From contig CANJDY010000002.1 of the NCBI GenBank assembly GCA_947472635.1, positions 1 to 34,033 on the forward strand: a stretch of 34,033 nt of DNA, given 5' to 3'. The translations under genes and the position numbers were made by a program. Under the pieces are notes generated by a model. It was not told the origin of the DNA, searched no databases, and was given only the letters and a program-made list of their open reading frames with translations. Shown in pieces: positions 17,466 to 26,284 of this stretch; within the stretch, counting starts at the first letter, position 1; every line of letters starts with the position of its first letter. The stretch comes from Chitinophagaceae bacterium. Lineage in GTDB: Bacteria; Bacteroidota; Bacteroidia; Chitinophagales; Chitinophagaceae.

Positions 17466-17843
17466 GTAATATATTTTAATAAATTAATATATAATAATAA
17501 ACCAAAAACTATAAAAATAAGTTTTGGCAACCATTCTACTCAGGCAATCTACCAACTTGTCAATAATCTTCAAGTTAATTTTAATATTTAGATCAGATTT
17601 TATAATATTTGTTACGAAAAAACTATAATTTTTTCCACAAAACATTAAACAATATTGTTGATAAATACCAATATTTATAGCCAATTACCCCATATTTTAT
17701 ACATTGATACAAAAATAGTTAGTTTATTTTGTCATTTATTAGGCTGTAGGATAATATCTACAATAAATTATTCATATCATTTTATTTAATATATTACTAA
17801 TAATTGCTTTAATCCTACATTTGCAACATCTAAATTTTCTACG
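17466..17843. other. Divergent intergenic region before amt with two palindromes
   Basis: Very AT-rich 378-bp gap between the SGNH gene and amt. It holds a perfect 12-nt palindrome AACAATATTGTT (17648-17659), an adjacent inverted repeat ATAAATA-CCAA-TATTTAT (17661-17678), and a TACATTTG box near amt. No gene is credible here: a 66-codon reverse frame is low-complexity. Confidence 0.55.
17816..17823 (+). promoter_or_regulatory. Candidate -7 box for amt
   Basis: TACATTTG matches TAnnTTTG and lies 20 nt before the ATG at 17844. No clear TTTG is found at the usual upstream distance, so this is weak. Confidence 0.35.
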
Positions 17844-19061
17844 ATGCTTGATACAGGATTAACAGCTTTTATGCTTCTCGCCACCAGTTTGGTTATGCTT
17901 ATGACACCGGGACTCGCTTTTTTTTACGGTGGACTTGCTTGCAAAAAAAATATTCTGAATGTTATGATGCAAAGTTTTGTATCAATGGGTTGGACATCAG
18001 TACTTTGGTTCATTTTTGGGTATTCCTTATGTTTTAGTGGAGGAGAGGGTGGTATCATTGGCAATCTGGATAAAGCATTCTATCATGGGGTACATCCTGA
18101 TACACTTTTTTCAGCAGATAAACGTTTCCCTGAAATTGTATTTATTGCTTATCAAATGATGTTTGCGATTATCACTCCGGCACTTATAACTGGGGCTTTT
18201 GCCAATAGAATCACATTCAAAGCATATTTTATTTTTCTTACATTCTGGCAGATCCTAGTTTATTATCCATTTGTGCATATGATTTGGGGTAATGGGTTAT
18301 TAGCAAAATGGGGAGTATTAGATTTTGCAGGTGGTATTACTGTTCATGCTACTGCCGGATTTGCTGCACTTGCATCTGTTATTTATGTTGGAAAACGTAG
18401 GTCTATCAATGCTCGTCCTAATAATTTACCACTAATGGCAATTGGTACTGCATTGCTTTGGTTTGGCTGGTATGGATTCAATGCCGGTAGTGAATTACAG
18501 GTTAATGGAATCACATCATTGGCATTTATCAATACGGATATCTCTGCTTCCGTTGCTGCGGTAACATGGTTGGTCATAGAATGGACTACCGGTAATAGGC
18601 GCCCTACCTTTGCTGGATTATTAACTGGCTCTGTAGCTGGCTTAGCTACCGTAACGCCTGCAGCAGGTTACATTACCTATGAAATGGCATTTGTAACTGG
18701 AATTTTAGCTTCCATTGTATGTTATGCTGCCGTTAAACTAAAAAATAAAATGGGTTGGGATGACGCATTAGATGTGTGGGGTGTGCATGGAGTAGGTGGG
18801 TTGCTAGGTACTGTATTACTTGGATTATATGCTTCCAAAGCGATTAATCCCAATGGTGCCGATGGACTATTTTTTGGTGGTACCGACTTTTTTATGAAGG
18901 AATTGATTGCCGTAGTAGTGACTTCCATTTATGCTTTTGTTTTCACCTATTTGATGTTAGTATTGATTAATAAGATCACTCGTGTGAGAGTTACAGCAGA
19001 AGAGGAAGAGGAGGGATTAGATTCATCATACCATGGCGAATCGGCTAGAGATACCGAGTAA
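17844..19061 (+). CDS. amt: Ammonium transporter (Amt/MEP/Rh family)
   Basis: Inner-membrane ammonia/ammonium channel of 405 residues with about eleven hydrophobic helices. Key features align with E. coli AmtB: PGLAFFYGG at the first helix, Phe107 in YQMMFAIITPALI, Asp160 and His168 in LDFAGGITVHATAG, Phe212 in WYGFNAGSE, and the second pore histidine His315 in DVWGVHGVGGLLG. All pore residues appear intact, so it should conduct. The C-terminal tail after the last helix is short and very acidic (EEEEEG). A GlnK/PII regulator gene, commonly next to amt, is absent from both sides. No signal peptide like that of E. coli AmtB is evident. Confidence 0.95.
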   Translation: MLDTGLTAFMLLATSLVMLMTPGLAFFYGGLACKKNILNVMMQSFVSMGWTSVLWFIFGYSLCFSGGEGGIIGNLDKAFYHGVHPDTLFSADKRFPEIVFIAYQMMFAIITPALITGAFANRITFKAYFIFLTFWQILVYYPFVHMIWGNGLLAKWGVLDFAGGITVHATAGFAALASVIYVGKRRSINARPNNLPLMAIGTALLWFGWYGFNAGSELQVNGITSLAFINTDISASVAAVTWLVIEWTTGNRRPTFAGLLTGSVAGLATVTPAAGYITYEMAFVTGILASIVCYAAVKLKNKMGWDDALDVWGVHGVGGLLGTVLLGLYASKAINPNGADGLFFGGTDFFMKELIAVVVTSIYAFVFTYLMLVLINKITRVRVTAEEEEEGLDSSYHGESARDTE

Positions 19062-19121
19062 ATAATTAACCGGCTACAATGTTCTAATAAATTGTATTGT
19101 TTTCTACATCCTATTGGAATG

Positions 19122-19940
19122 TTAGTTATCTGCCCGGTTCATTTCAGAAAGCATTTTTTGTATAATGATACAAACCCCATTGTCATCATTTGATTTGGCA
19201 AGGTAACGTGCAGCTTTTATTATATCTGGATGCGCATTTTCCATCGCATAGCTAAAACTTGCCTGTTGCATCATTTCCAAGTCATTGAGGTAATCTCCAA
19301 AAACCATGGTTTCTTGAATACTGATTCCAAATTTTTTCTGAACCACATTTATTGCTCTTCCTTTATTTGCCAACCAATGCGAGATATCAAGCCAAATATT
19401 TCCGGATACCTTTAATTGAAGTGAATCTTTTTTGTTTTTATAATAGTGGTAACTATTATTTTCAGATCCTGCAAAATCACAAATCGCAATTTTCAAAAAC
19501 TGATCATCTTGTACTTTTAATAAATCTTCCACTACCTGGTATTTATCGTAATACATATTTACATGACGCATAAAATCAGGGTGATCATTTTCAATATAAG
19601 CGCATTTTTTTCCACATAGAATAACAAAACATTTGTCAATCTTTCTAGCAGTTATAATCTGTTCCATAGCCTCTTCCCGCTCCATTGCCTGTACCAAAAT
19701 TTCTTCATTCTTATACATTACATAACTTCCATTTTCGGCAATAAATACTATTTCATCCTGTATACTTTCAAACCGATTGATAATATTAAAATACTGCCTA
19801 CCGCTTGCTGCAACAAATAAAATTCCTTTTTTTTTCATTTGATGAAATAAATCAAAAAATGCAGGGTTCAATTCATGTTGGCTATTGAGTAAAGTTCCAT
19901 CCATATCGGATGCCACTAATTTAATTGCTGCTATATTCAT
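19122..19940 (-). CDS. Cof-type HAD-IIB hydrolase
   Basis: Haloacid dehalogenase superfamily phosphatase of 272 residues. Motif I is SDMDGTLLNS with Asp12 and Asp14, motif II is the Ser46 in AASGRQ, motif III Lys193 in ANKGRAI, and motif IV is FGDYLNDLEMM (Asp216, Asp220). The cap domain between about 85 and 190 is of the C2B type, as in the Cof family. Such enzymes dephosphorylate sugar phosphates, flavin mononucleotide or pyridoxal phosphate; the specificity is not predictable from sequence. It converges on amt with only 60 nt between and no clear terminator. Confidence 0.9.
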   Translation of the reverse strand: MNIAAIKLVASDMDGTLLNSQHELNPAFFDLFHQMKKKGILFVAASGRQYFNIINRFESIQDEIVFIAENGSYVMYKNEEILVQAMEREEAMEQIITARKIDKCFVILCGKKCAYIENDHPDFMRHVNMYYDKYQVVEDLLKVQDDQFLKIAICDFAGSENNSYHYYKNKKDSLQLKVSGNIWLDISHWLANKGRAINVVQKKFGISIQETMVFGDYLNDLEMMQQASFSYAMENAHPDIIKAARYLAKSNDDNGVCIIIQKMLSEMNRADN

Positions 19941-20004
19941 CTAATTAAGAAATTTTTCAGGTTCTTATAATTCACTGATATTTTCAGCTAATCCCATAAC
20001 TAAG

Positions 20005-20012
20005 CAAACTTA
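20005..20012 (-). promoter_or_regulatory. Candidate -7 box for the HAD hydrolase gene
   Basis: On the minus strand this reads TAAGTTTG, matching TAnnTTTG, about 65 nt before the start codon. No clear TTTG partner was found upstream. Confidence 0.3.
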
Positions 20013-20164
20013 CCGATATGAAATATATTTTAAGCATAAGTCAGTGATTTGTTTATTGTATTCTTGTTGACTAACTACAAAAAAGCATTGATCAATTTTT
20101 AGATGAAAGAATTAAATTGGCAAAATGATTACACCTGAACAAGGGGCATTTATATTAGACTAGA

Positions 20165-20196
20165 TTGATTAGTGGTCATTTATTTGGTTATATTTG
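20165..20196 (+). promoter_or_regulatory. Candidate promoter of the glycan cluster
   Basis: TTG at 20165-20167 and TATATTTG at 20189-20196 with a 21-nt spacer fit the Bacteroidota promoter pattern, leaving a leader of about 45 nt before the ATG at 20248. Confidence 0.45.
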
Positions 20197-20247
20197 AAAT
20201 CAATTTATAATCACATTTATAACTAGCGTTAAGCTTAAGACAATACT

Positions 20248-21603
20248 ATGAAAAGGAATGAATTTGTAAAAAATGCAAGTATAGCCACAGCGGCTTTTGC
20301 CATACATCCGGGAATCCCGATTTTTTCTAAACCAGCTGCAGCAAACGTTAAATTAGGAATTATTGGTGTAGGTCAACGTGGAAGAGGTCATTTAAATAAC
20401 TTGTTGCAAAGAGCAGATGTTGACATTGTGGCCATCAGTGATGTAGATGGTCGGTCTATTAATTTAGCCAATGAATTGATAGCAAAAAAAGGCAAAGCGA
20501 TGCCTCAAACTTTCTTGGGAGATGAGGGGAACTGGAAAAAAATGATCGAAAATACAAAGCTCGATGGGATAATCATAGCAACACCATGGGAGTGGCACAA
20601 ACCTATGATAATTGGATCGCTCGAGGCAGGGATAAAGTATGTAGCTTCCGAAGTAATCATAGGAATCACCATTGAGGATCATTGGGAAGTGGTGAGGGCA
20701 GCTGAAAAATACCAGGCACAGGTGATGATGCTTGAAAATGTATGTTACCGCAGGGATGTCATGGCCGTATTGAATATGGTTAGACAGGGTATCTTTGGAG
20801 AAATCATACACTTGCAAGGTGGGTATCAGCATGATTTACGAGACGTTAAATTCAATGATGGACAGCATATACATGGACACGGCGTTGAGTTTGGGCCAAA
20901 AGGTTTATCGGAAGCAAGGTGGCGAACTGAACACGCCGTTCACCGAAACGGCGATCTGTATCCTACACATGGAATTGGTCCTATTGCAAATTGCATCAAC
21001 ATCAACAGGGGAAATCGGTTCCAATCAATTTGTTCATTTTCTTCCAAGACAAGGGGATTACACAATTACATCGTGAAACTGGGCGGCGAAAACCATCCCA
21101 ATGCAAAAGTAAATTTCAAACTGGGTGATGTGGTAACTACTTCCATCCGTTGTGTTAACGGCCAAACCATCTTATTGCAACATGACACTAATTTGCCGAG
21201 GCCCTATTCCCTGGGTTTTAGGGTACAGGGTACAGAAGGCTTGTGGATGGATATTAATAACAGTGTATATTTGGAAGACAAATCAGCTAAGGTTCATCAA
21301 TGGGATGATGCCAAAGATTGGCTTGAAAAATATGATCATCCGCTTTGGAAAAGATGGTCGAAAGAATCCGTTGATGCCGGACATGGAGGCATGGACTTTT
21401 TTGTATTGCACGCCTTCATAGAATCCATCAAAAAGAAAACACCAACTCCGATGGATGTATATGATGCAGCAAGTTGGAGCGCAATCACTGCACTAAGCGA
21501 ACAATCCATTGAATTGGGTAATCAAACGATTGATTTCCCTGATTTCACCAATGGACAATGGATGTATCGAAAACCGGTTTTTTGTTTAAACGATGACTAT
21601 TAA
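20248..21603 (+). CDS. Gfo/Idh/MocA-fold glycosidase, GH109 type (alpha-N-acetylgalactosaminidase-like)
   Basis: Protein of 451 residues with a leader (MKRNEFVKNASIATAAFA) that resembles a Tat-like export signal with only a K-R pair. The Rossmann NAD-binding motif is GVGQRG at 40-45, with Asp65/Asp67 following the second strand. From about 160 onward the sequence carries the GH109 hallmarks recalled from the Elizabethkingia enzyme: ENVCYRRDVMAVLNMVRQG, HLQGGYQHDLR, EARWRTEHAVHRNGDLYPTH (His232, Tyr238, His241), RGNRF, GLHNYIV, LPRPYSLGFRVQGTEGLWMD, YDHPLWKRW and AGHGGMDFFV. GH109 enzymes use bound NAD+ in a redox-assisted hydrolysis of alpha-linked N-acetylgalactosamine. It is the first gene of a three-gene set. 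A plain dehydrogenase is the alternative, but the match over the sugar-binding half argues against it. Confidence 0.85.
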   Translation: MKRNEFVKNASIATAAFAIHPGIPIFSKPAAANVKLGIIGVGQRGRGHLNNLLQRADVDIVAISDVDGRSINLANELIAKKGKAMPQTFLGDEGNWKKMIENTKLDGIIIATPWEWHKPMIIGSLEAGIKYVASEVIIGITIEDHWEVVRAAEKYQAQVMMLENVCYRRDVMAVLNMVRQGIFGEIIHLQGGYQHDLRDVKFNDGQHIHGHGVEFGPKGLSEARWRTEHAVHRNGDLYPTHGIGPIANCININRGNRFQSICSFSSKTRGLHNYIVKLGGENHPNAKVNFKLGDVVTTSIRCVNGQTILLQHDTNLPRPYSLGFRVQGTEGLWMDINNSVYLEDKSAKVHQWDDAKDWLEKYDHPLWKRWSKESVDAGHGGMDFFVLHAFIESIKKKTPTPMDVYDAASWSAITALSEQSIELGNQTIDFPDFTNGQWMYRKPVFCLNDDY

Positions 21604-21660
21604 TTGGTTTCTTCAGTAATAAATACCCCTATTAACAAGGCCTTCTAACCCAATCATACC

Positions 21661-22587
21661 ATGAAATTTCCTTCGTTTCTCGTTTTATCAATAATTTCAA
21701 TCAGTACCATCCATTGTATCAATACCAAACAAATTTCTGATTCAATAACAAATAATTTTCCAAAAGAATTGGTTGAATTTGTTGCCTACAAAAGCAATCC
21801 AATTTTCTCGGGCTCAGGAGGCGAAAATTGGGATAAACAAATGCGGGAAAGGGGGTATATCTTAAAAGAGGGTAGCACTTACCATCTTTGGTATACAGGA
21901 TATTTCAACAGTGATGGTATAAGACATCTCGGATATGCCACTTCAACTGATGGGATCAGCTTTACCAGGCATCCACAAAACCCAGTTCACCAAACTAGTT
22001 GGGTAGAGGATATGTGTGTGGTAAAATCGCAAGACACCTATTATATGTTTGCAGAGGGTATAGGTGATTCAGCTCACCTGCTTACTTCAAAAGACAAGAT
22101 TCATTGGGAGGAGAAGGGCCCTTTGGATATCCGGCAAACGAATGGACAACCCATTCGCAAAGGTCCTTTTGGCACCCCTTCGGTAATGATTGAAAAGGGG
22201 ATATGGTATTTATTTTACGAAAGGGATGATCTCGGTATTTGGCTAGCAACCTCTGAAGACCTATCCGTTTGGACCAATGTGCAAGATGAACCCGTATTGA
22301 AAATGGGTCCTGAATTGTATGATCTATTTGCAGTGGCAATGAACCAGGTGATTAAGTACAAAGGGCTTTATTATGGCTATTATCACGCTTCCGCTTTCAA
22401 AGATTGGCACGAATGGTCAACCAATGTAGCGGTATCCAAAGATCTAATACATTGGCAAAAATATCCTAATAACCCCATCATGGGTAATAACCAATCAAGT
22501 GGCATTGTAGTCAATGATGGTAATGCATTTCGGTTGTATACGATGCATCGAAGAATCAATTTATTCTTACCCCCTAGCAGTCAGTAG
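21661..22587 (+). CDS. Beta-propeller glycoside hydrolase-like protein (GH43/GH130-like fold)
   Basis: Exported protein of 308 residues. The leader ends near TIHC, which resembles but does not fully fit a lipobox, so secretion is likely and lipidation uncertain. The body consists of repeated blade motifs in which an aromatic-rich strand is followed by a 'data point' turn: YHLWYTGYFNSDG then GYATSTDGISFTRHP; YYMFAEGIGDSA then LTSKDKIHWEEKG; WYLFYERDDLGIWLATSEDLSVW; and YGYYHASAFKDW then VAVSKDLIHWQKYPNNP. This is the five-bladed propeller of glycosidase clans F and J and relatives. The exact family and the catalytic acids were not identified. It lies 57 nt after the GH109-type gene and 29 nt before the next gene, so a single operon is likely. 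Confidence 0.7.
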   Translation: MKFPSFLVLSIISISTIHCINTKQISDSITNNFPKELVEFVAYKSNPIFSGSGGENWDKQMRERGYILKEGSTYHLWYTGYFNSDGIRHLGYATSTDGISFTRHPQNPVHQTSWVEDMCVVKSQDTYYMFAEGIGDSAHLLTSKDKIHWEEKGPLDIRQTNGQPIRKGPFGTPSVMIEKGIWYLFYERDDLGIWLATSEDLSVWTNVQDEPVLKMGPELYDLFAVAMNQVIKYKGLYYGYYHASAFKDWHEWSTNVAVSKDLIHWQKYPNNPIMGNNQSSGIVVNDGNAFRLYTMHRRINLFLPPSSQ

Positions 22588-22616
22588 CTTTTTATTTTTC
22601 AATAAAATTCAATAGC

Positions 22617-23726
22617 ATGCCTTCACAATTAAGTTCAGAAGATATCCATAAGCGGCTTTTATCACTCGATTTTTTACGAGGCTTTATCATGTTTTTATTG
22701 GTAATGGAAAGTACCGGATTGTTTAAAATACTTTACCTGAATTCCAAAGGAGGGGCCTTAGAAAATTTCTTTATTCAGTTCCAGCACCACCCCTGGAATG
22801 GAGTAAGATTTTGGGATTTGATTCAGCCAGGATTTATGTTTATCGCCGGTACCGCAATGGCTTTTTCAGTAACTAGTTTACAAAAGAAAGGGGTAACATC
22901 AACTTCCATCACCATCAAAATGCTAAAACGTTCAGGATGGTTGTTTTTCTGGGGTGTATTGAGCTATGCAGTAAAAGAAACAGGGTTATCATTTGAATTA
23001 TGGAATGTATTAACCCAACTTTCCTTCACGTTGATAGTTGCTTATTTTGTTTTTCAGTGGAAATTTTCAACACAAATAATTTTTTGTGTTTTACTGCTGC
23101 TATTAACCGAGATGCTTTACCGATTTACAAATGTGCCAGATTATAATCTTTTATATACCAACCACCATAATTTTGGAAACTATATAGACTTGCTATTAAT
23201 GAATAAAACCAGCAGGGGAGGCTGGGTAGCCATCAATTGTATACCAACGGCGGTTCATACGATAGCAGGTGCTTTAGTGGGCAAGTTATTATTACAATCA
23301 AGAGCCAAAACGATGCAACGATTATTATTTACAGGTTTTGGATTGTTGGTGGTTGGATATGTAGTAGATTTTTTTCAAATTACTCCGATTATCAAAAGGA
23401 TTGCAACCAGTTCCTTTATCGCTTATTCTCTTGGCTGGTGCCTATTGGCATTTGCTGCCTGCTATTATTTTATTGACATTAAAAAGTTCGGGCATGTATT
23501 CTTTTTTAAGGTGCTTTCTATGAATTCAATTTTCATCTACCTTTTTTTTGAAACGGTAGGTGGCGGTTGGTTAAATCATTATATCAATTTGTTAACAGGT
23601 GGCTTGTTGAATATGGTGAACATGCCGCAAATAGTTATATCAATCATTGCCTGCGGTTTAATTATTTTAACCGATTGGGGAATTTGTTATTTTCTCTATA
23701 AAAAGAAAATCTTTTTCAGGCTATAG
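22617..23726 (+). CDS. DUF5009 membrane protein, HGSNAT/NagX-like acetyltransferase
   Basis: Integral membrane protein of 369 residues with about ten hydrophobic helices. The N-terminal block RLLSLDFLRGFIMFLLVMES and the following HHPWNGVRFWDLIQPGFMFIAG match the DUF5009 family related to heparan-alpha-glucosaminide N-acetyltransferase and bacterial NagX. In animals the relative acetylates terminal glucosamine across a membrane; in bacteria NagX-type genes sit with amino-sugar use genes. Here it follows two glycosidase-type genes, consistent with amino-sugar glycan handling. The bacterial activity is not established, so 'acetyltransferase' is a family-level inference. No transporter for the sugar is encoded next to it. 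Confidence 0.75.
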   Translation: MPSQLSSEDIHKRLLSLDFLRGFIMFLLVMESTGLFKILYLNSKGGALENFFIQFQHHPWNGVRFWDLIQPGFMFIAGTAMAFSVTSLQKKGVTSTSITIKMLKRSGWLFFWGVLSYAVKETGLSFELWNVLTQLSFTLIVAYFVFQWKFSTQIIFCVLLLLLTEMLYRFTNVPDYNLLYTNHHNFGNYIDLLLMNKTSRGGWVAINCIPTAVHTIAGALVGKLLLQSRAKTMQRLLFTGFGLLVVGYVVDFFQITPIIKRIATSSFIAYSLGWCLLAFAACYYFIDIKKFGHVFFFKVLSMNSIFIYLFFETVGGGWLNHYINLLTGGLLNMVNMPQIVISIIACGLIILTDWGICYFLYKKKIFFRL

Positions 23727-23912
23727 GCTGACTAAAAGCTAGGTGCTAATTATTACCTATAATGAAATGCTCATAGAAGATGACTTTTTGTCTAATAAAG
23801 CCTAATGCTTAACAATCAGTGAGGCAATCAATTACAATGGGGGTACTCATTATCATATGAAATACCTAGATAAAAATATTACGATATAAATTAATTTGAG
23901 TAGCTTGGTAGT

Positions 23913-25094
23913 ATGTCTATCGGGGATTATAGTAATAGAAATGTTTCTTTCACATCAAACAACAAAGTTACCCTTATACAGGGGGGAAGGGATTATTTTG
24001 ATTTGTTGGAAAAAATAATTGACGATGCAATACATTCCATTCATTTGCAAGTATACATTTACGATGAAGATGAAACAGGCAAAAAGATAGCTAAAGCCCT
24101 ATTAGCAGCAGCAAAACGGGGAGTTAAGGTTTACTTGATGGCAGATGGTTACGCCTCAAAATCAATTTCGGCTGCATTTATTGAGGAACTGAGGGTTGGC
24201 GGAATAAATTTTCGTTTTTTTGAACCGCTTTTTAAAAGTAACAATTATTATTTTGGAAGAAGACTCCACCACAAAGTAATAGTAACAGACGCTTCGACTG
24301 CATTAGTAGGCGGGATTAATATTAGTAACCACTACAATGATATGCCTGGAAAGCAGGCATGGCTAGATTTTGCACTCCTAACACAGGGTGATGTAGCAAA
24401 AGAACTTTGCTCACTTTGCTGGAAAACTTGGAAAGGATATCAACCGGATTATAGTAGGACTCCCTGTACCATTACAGTGCCTGCCATTTTCTTACAATCA
24501 GATCAGATTGCAGATGTACGGATTCGAAGAAATGATTGGGTGCGTAGAAAAAACCAAATCTCCAAAACCTATGTCCAAATGATGACGAGTGCACAGACGC
24601 AGGTAATTATTTTGTGCAGTTATTTTTTACCGGGTACCATTATGAGAAGAAGTATTCAAAGGGCCATAAGCAGGGGAGTGAGAGTGAAAGTGATAGTAGC
24701 TGGAAAATCGGACCTACTAGTGGCTAAAAATGCAGAACGATTCCTATATGACTGGCTTCTGAGAAATAATATTGAGATTTACGAATATCAAAACAATATT
24801 TTACATGGAAAAATAGCAGTTTGCGACAGTAAATGGGTTACCATTGGATCATACAATATTAATGATATCAGTGCCTATGCCAGTGTAGAACTTAATTTAG
24901 ATGTTAAAAATAGTTCATTTGCAAAAAAGGTGGAACAAACCCTACATGAAATCATACTCACCAGTTGTTCGGCAATTACAAAAGAGGGGCATACAAAGTC
25001 AAAAAATGTTTTGAAACAATTTTTTAGGTGGTTATCCTATGAGCTATTTAGACTTACTTTTCATGCTTTTACGTTTTACTTCAGGCAAAAATAG
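23913..25094 (+). CDS. Phospholipase D family protein, cardiolipin synthase-like (ClsB type)
   Basis: Protein of 393 residues with two complete HKD motifs: His119-x-Lys121-x4-Asp126 in LHHKVIVTD and His298-x-Lys300-x4-Asp305 in LHGKIAVCD. Each motif is followed by the expected Gly-Gly/Gly-Ser turn (LVGGINISN and TIGSYNIND). There are no N-terminal transmembrane helices, so it resembles ClsB rather than ClsA. The likely reaction is transfer of a phosphatidyl group to form cardiolipin at the inner membrane. The C-terminus ends in a basic, aromatic segment (FRLTFHAFTFYFRQK) that may bind the membrane. It is transcribed alone, and other phosphatidyl transferase activities cannot be excluded. Confidence 0.87.
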   Translation: MSIGDYSNRNVSFTSNNKVTLIQGGRDYFDLLEKIIDDAIHSIHLQVYIYDEDETGKKIAKALLAAAKRGVKVYLMADGYASKSISAAFIEELRVGGINFRFFEPLFKSNNYYFGRRLHHKVIVTDASTALVGGINISNHYNDMPGKQAWLDFALLTQGDVAKELCSLCWKTWKGYQPDYSRTPCTITVPAIFLQSDQIADVRIRRNDWVRRKNQISKTYVQMMTSAQTQVIILCSYFLPGTIMRRSIQRAISRGVRVKVIVAGKSDLLVAKNAERFLYDWLLRNNIEIYEYQNNILHGKIAVCDSKWVTIGSYNINDISAYASVELNLDVKNSSFAKKVEQTLHEIILTSCSAITKEGHTKSKNVLKQFFRWLSYELFRLTFHAFTFYFRQK

Positions 25095-25106
25095 GAGGGG
25101 TGATTT

Positions 25107-25138
25107 ACTTATCGCAATGATAATAAGTGTACTTTTTT
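25107..25138 (+). terminator. Weak terminator after the cardiolipin synthase-like gene
   Basis: ACTTATC (25107-25113) can pair with the GATAATAAGT segment with a bulge, followed by a T-run at 25133-25138. Short and imperfect. Confidence 0.3.
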
Positions 25139-25251
25139 CCATAAATAACAACTTGTTTACTAGTATCGATGAATAATTTTTTGGTAAAAAAATATGTAAG
25201 TCGATTCAACCAAACCTTCACTTTTTTGTTGTAATCCAGTAATTTTGTATC

Positions 25252-26133
25252 ATGAAAAAATTCGTATTAGTAATTTTCATACTTTTTTCACTATCTGCTT
25301 GTGAAAAAGATATTAATTTTAATTTAATCAATGCCAATGATATTATGGTGGTGGATGCCAATATTGAAAATGGCTTTCCTCCGGAAGTCTTGCTTACCAA
25401 AAGTTTAGACTTTTTTAAAACCCTTTCTGCCGCTCAGCTCTCCAATTCATTTATTCACAATGCACTGGTAACTATTTCAAATGGAACAATGACCCACCAG
25501 CTAAAGGAATATAGCACATTATTGTCTGGAGGATTTATGGTTTACCGCTATTCTATTGATTCTTCCAGACTTTCGACAGCTTTTTTGGGAAAGCTTAATA
25601 CCCACTACACCCTGCACATCCAATCCGAGGGCAAGGACTATGAAGCCGCAACTTTCATACCCCCACTAGCTAAAAAAGCAGATTCTATGTGGTGGAAGGC
25701 AGCGCCTTTTGCCAAGGATAGTAACAATGTAGCTGTAATGATACAAGTTAAGGATCCCCCAGGCCTAGGTAATTATGTTCGGTATTTTACCAAAAAAAAT
25801 AAGGAACCATTTTTTCCTGGCGAAAATTCCGTTGCGGACGACCAAGTAATTGATAATATGACCTACCAGATTCAAATTGAGCCAGGTATCAATAGGAATG
25901 CCCCGATACCCTCAGATAGTAGTTCTTTCAAAAGAGGGGATGTAGTAACATTGAAAATTTGTAATATTGATCGAGCTAGTTATACTTTTTTTAGCACTTG
26001 GGAGTTTGCTTTCCAAAGTATTGGCAACCCATTTTCGCAGCCCAATAAAGTAATGGGGAATATCAGTAATGGGGCTTTGGGCGCCTTTTACGGATATGGG
26101 GCTACTTATACAACATTGGCAATTCCCAAGTAA
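25252..26133 (+). CDS. DUF4249 lipoprotein, orphan
   Basis: Lipoprotein of 293 residues. The signal peptide ends in lipobox LSAC with lipidated Cys17. The following CEKDINFNLINANDIMVVDANIENG, then the segments LVTISNGTMTHQLKEY, YTLHIQSEGKDYEAATFIPP and the late WEFAFQSIGNPFSQP, are the pattern of the DUF4249 family of Bacteroidota. Members are usually encoded right after a TonB-dependent receptor and may act as its surface partner in uptake. No such receptor is in this window, so the copy appears orphan or separated from its partner. A TAATTTTG box lies only 4 nt before the ATG, which hints at a nearly leaderless transcript. The substrate is unknown. Confidence 0.82.
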   Translation: MKKFVLVIFILFSLSACEKDINFNLINANDIMVVDANIENGFPPEVLLTKSLDFFKTLSAAQLSNSFIHNALVTISNGTMTHQLKEYSTLLSGGFMVYRYSIDSSRLSTAFLGKLNTHYTLHIQSEGKDYEAATFIPPLAKKADSMWWKAAPFAKDSNNVAVMIQVKDPPGLGNYVRYFTKKNKEPFFPGENSVADDQVIDNMTYQIQIEPGINRNAPIPSDSSSFKRGDVVTLKICNIDRASYTFFSTWEFAFQSIGNPFSQPNKVMGNISNGALGAFYGYGATYTTLAIPK

Positions 26134-26284
26134 TTTTTACTGTAATACCATCCCTTTTATTTTAATTGACTAGCTCCAACATTGGTTATGGTATCTTCTT
26201 ATCCTCTATTTTTTATCAATTAACAATTTACCAAATGGTAGCTAGAAATATTTGCAGTAATTTAGCACCTAAAATATAGAAATA

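Larger units (their letters stand above)
19941..20247. other. Divergent intergenic region, HAD gene / glycan cluster
   Basis: 307-bp gap holding a promoter candidate for each side: CAAACTTA at 20005-20012 (reads TAAGTTTG on the minus strand, toward the HAD gene) and TTG plus TATATTTG (20165-20196) toward the glycan cluster. No gene or RNA was seen. Confidence 0.5.
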
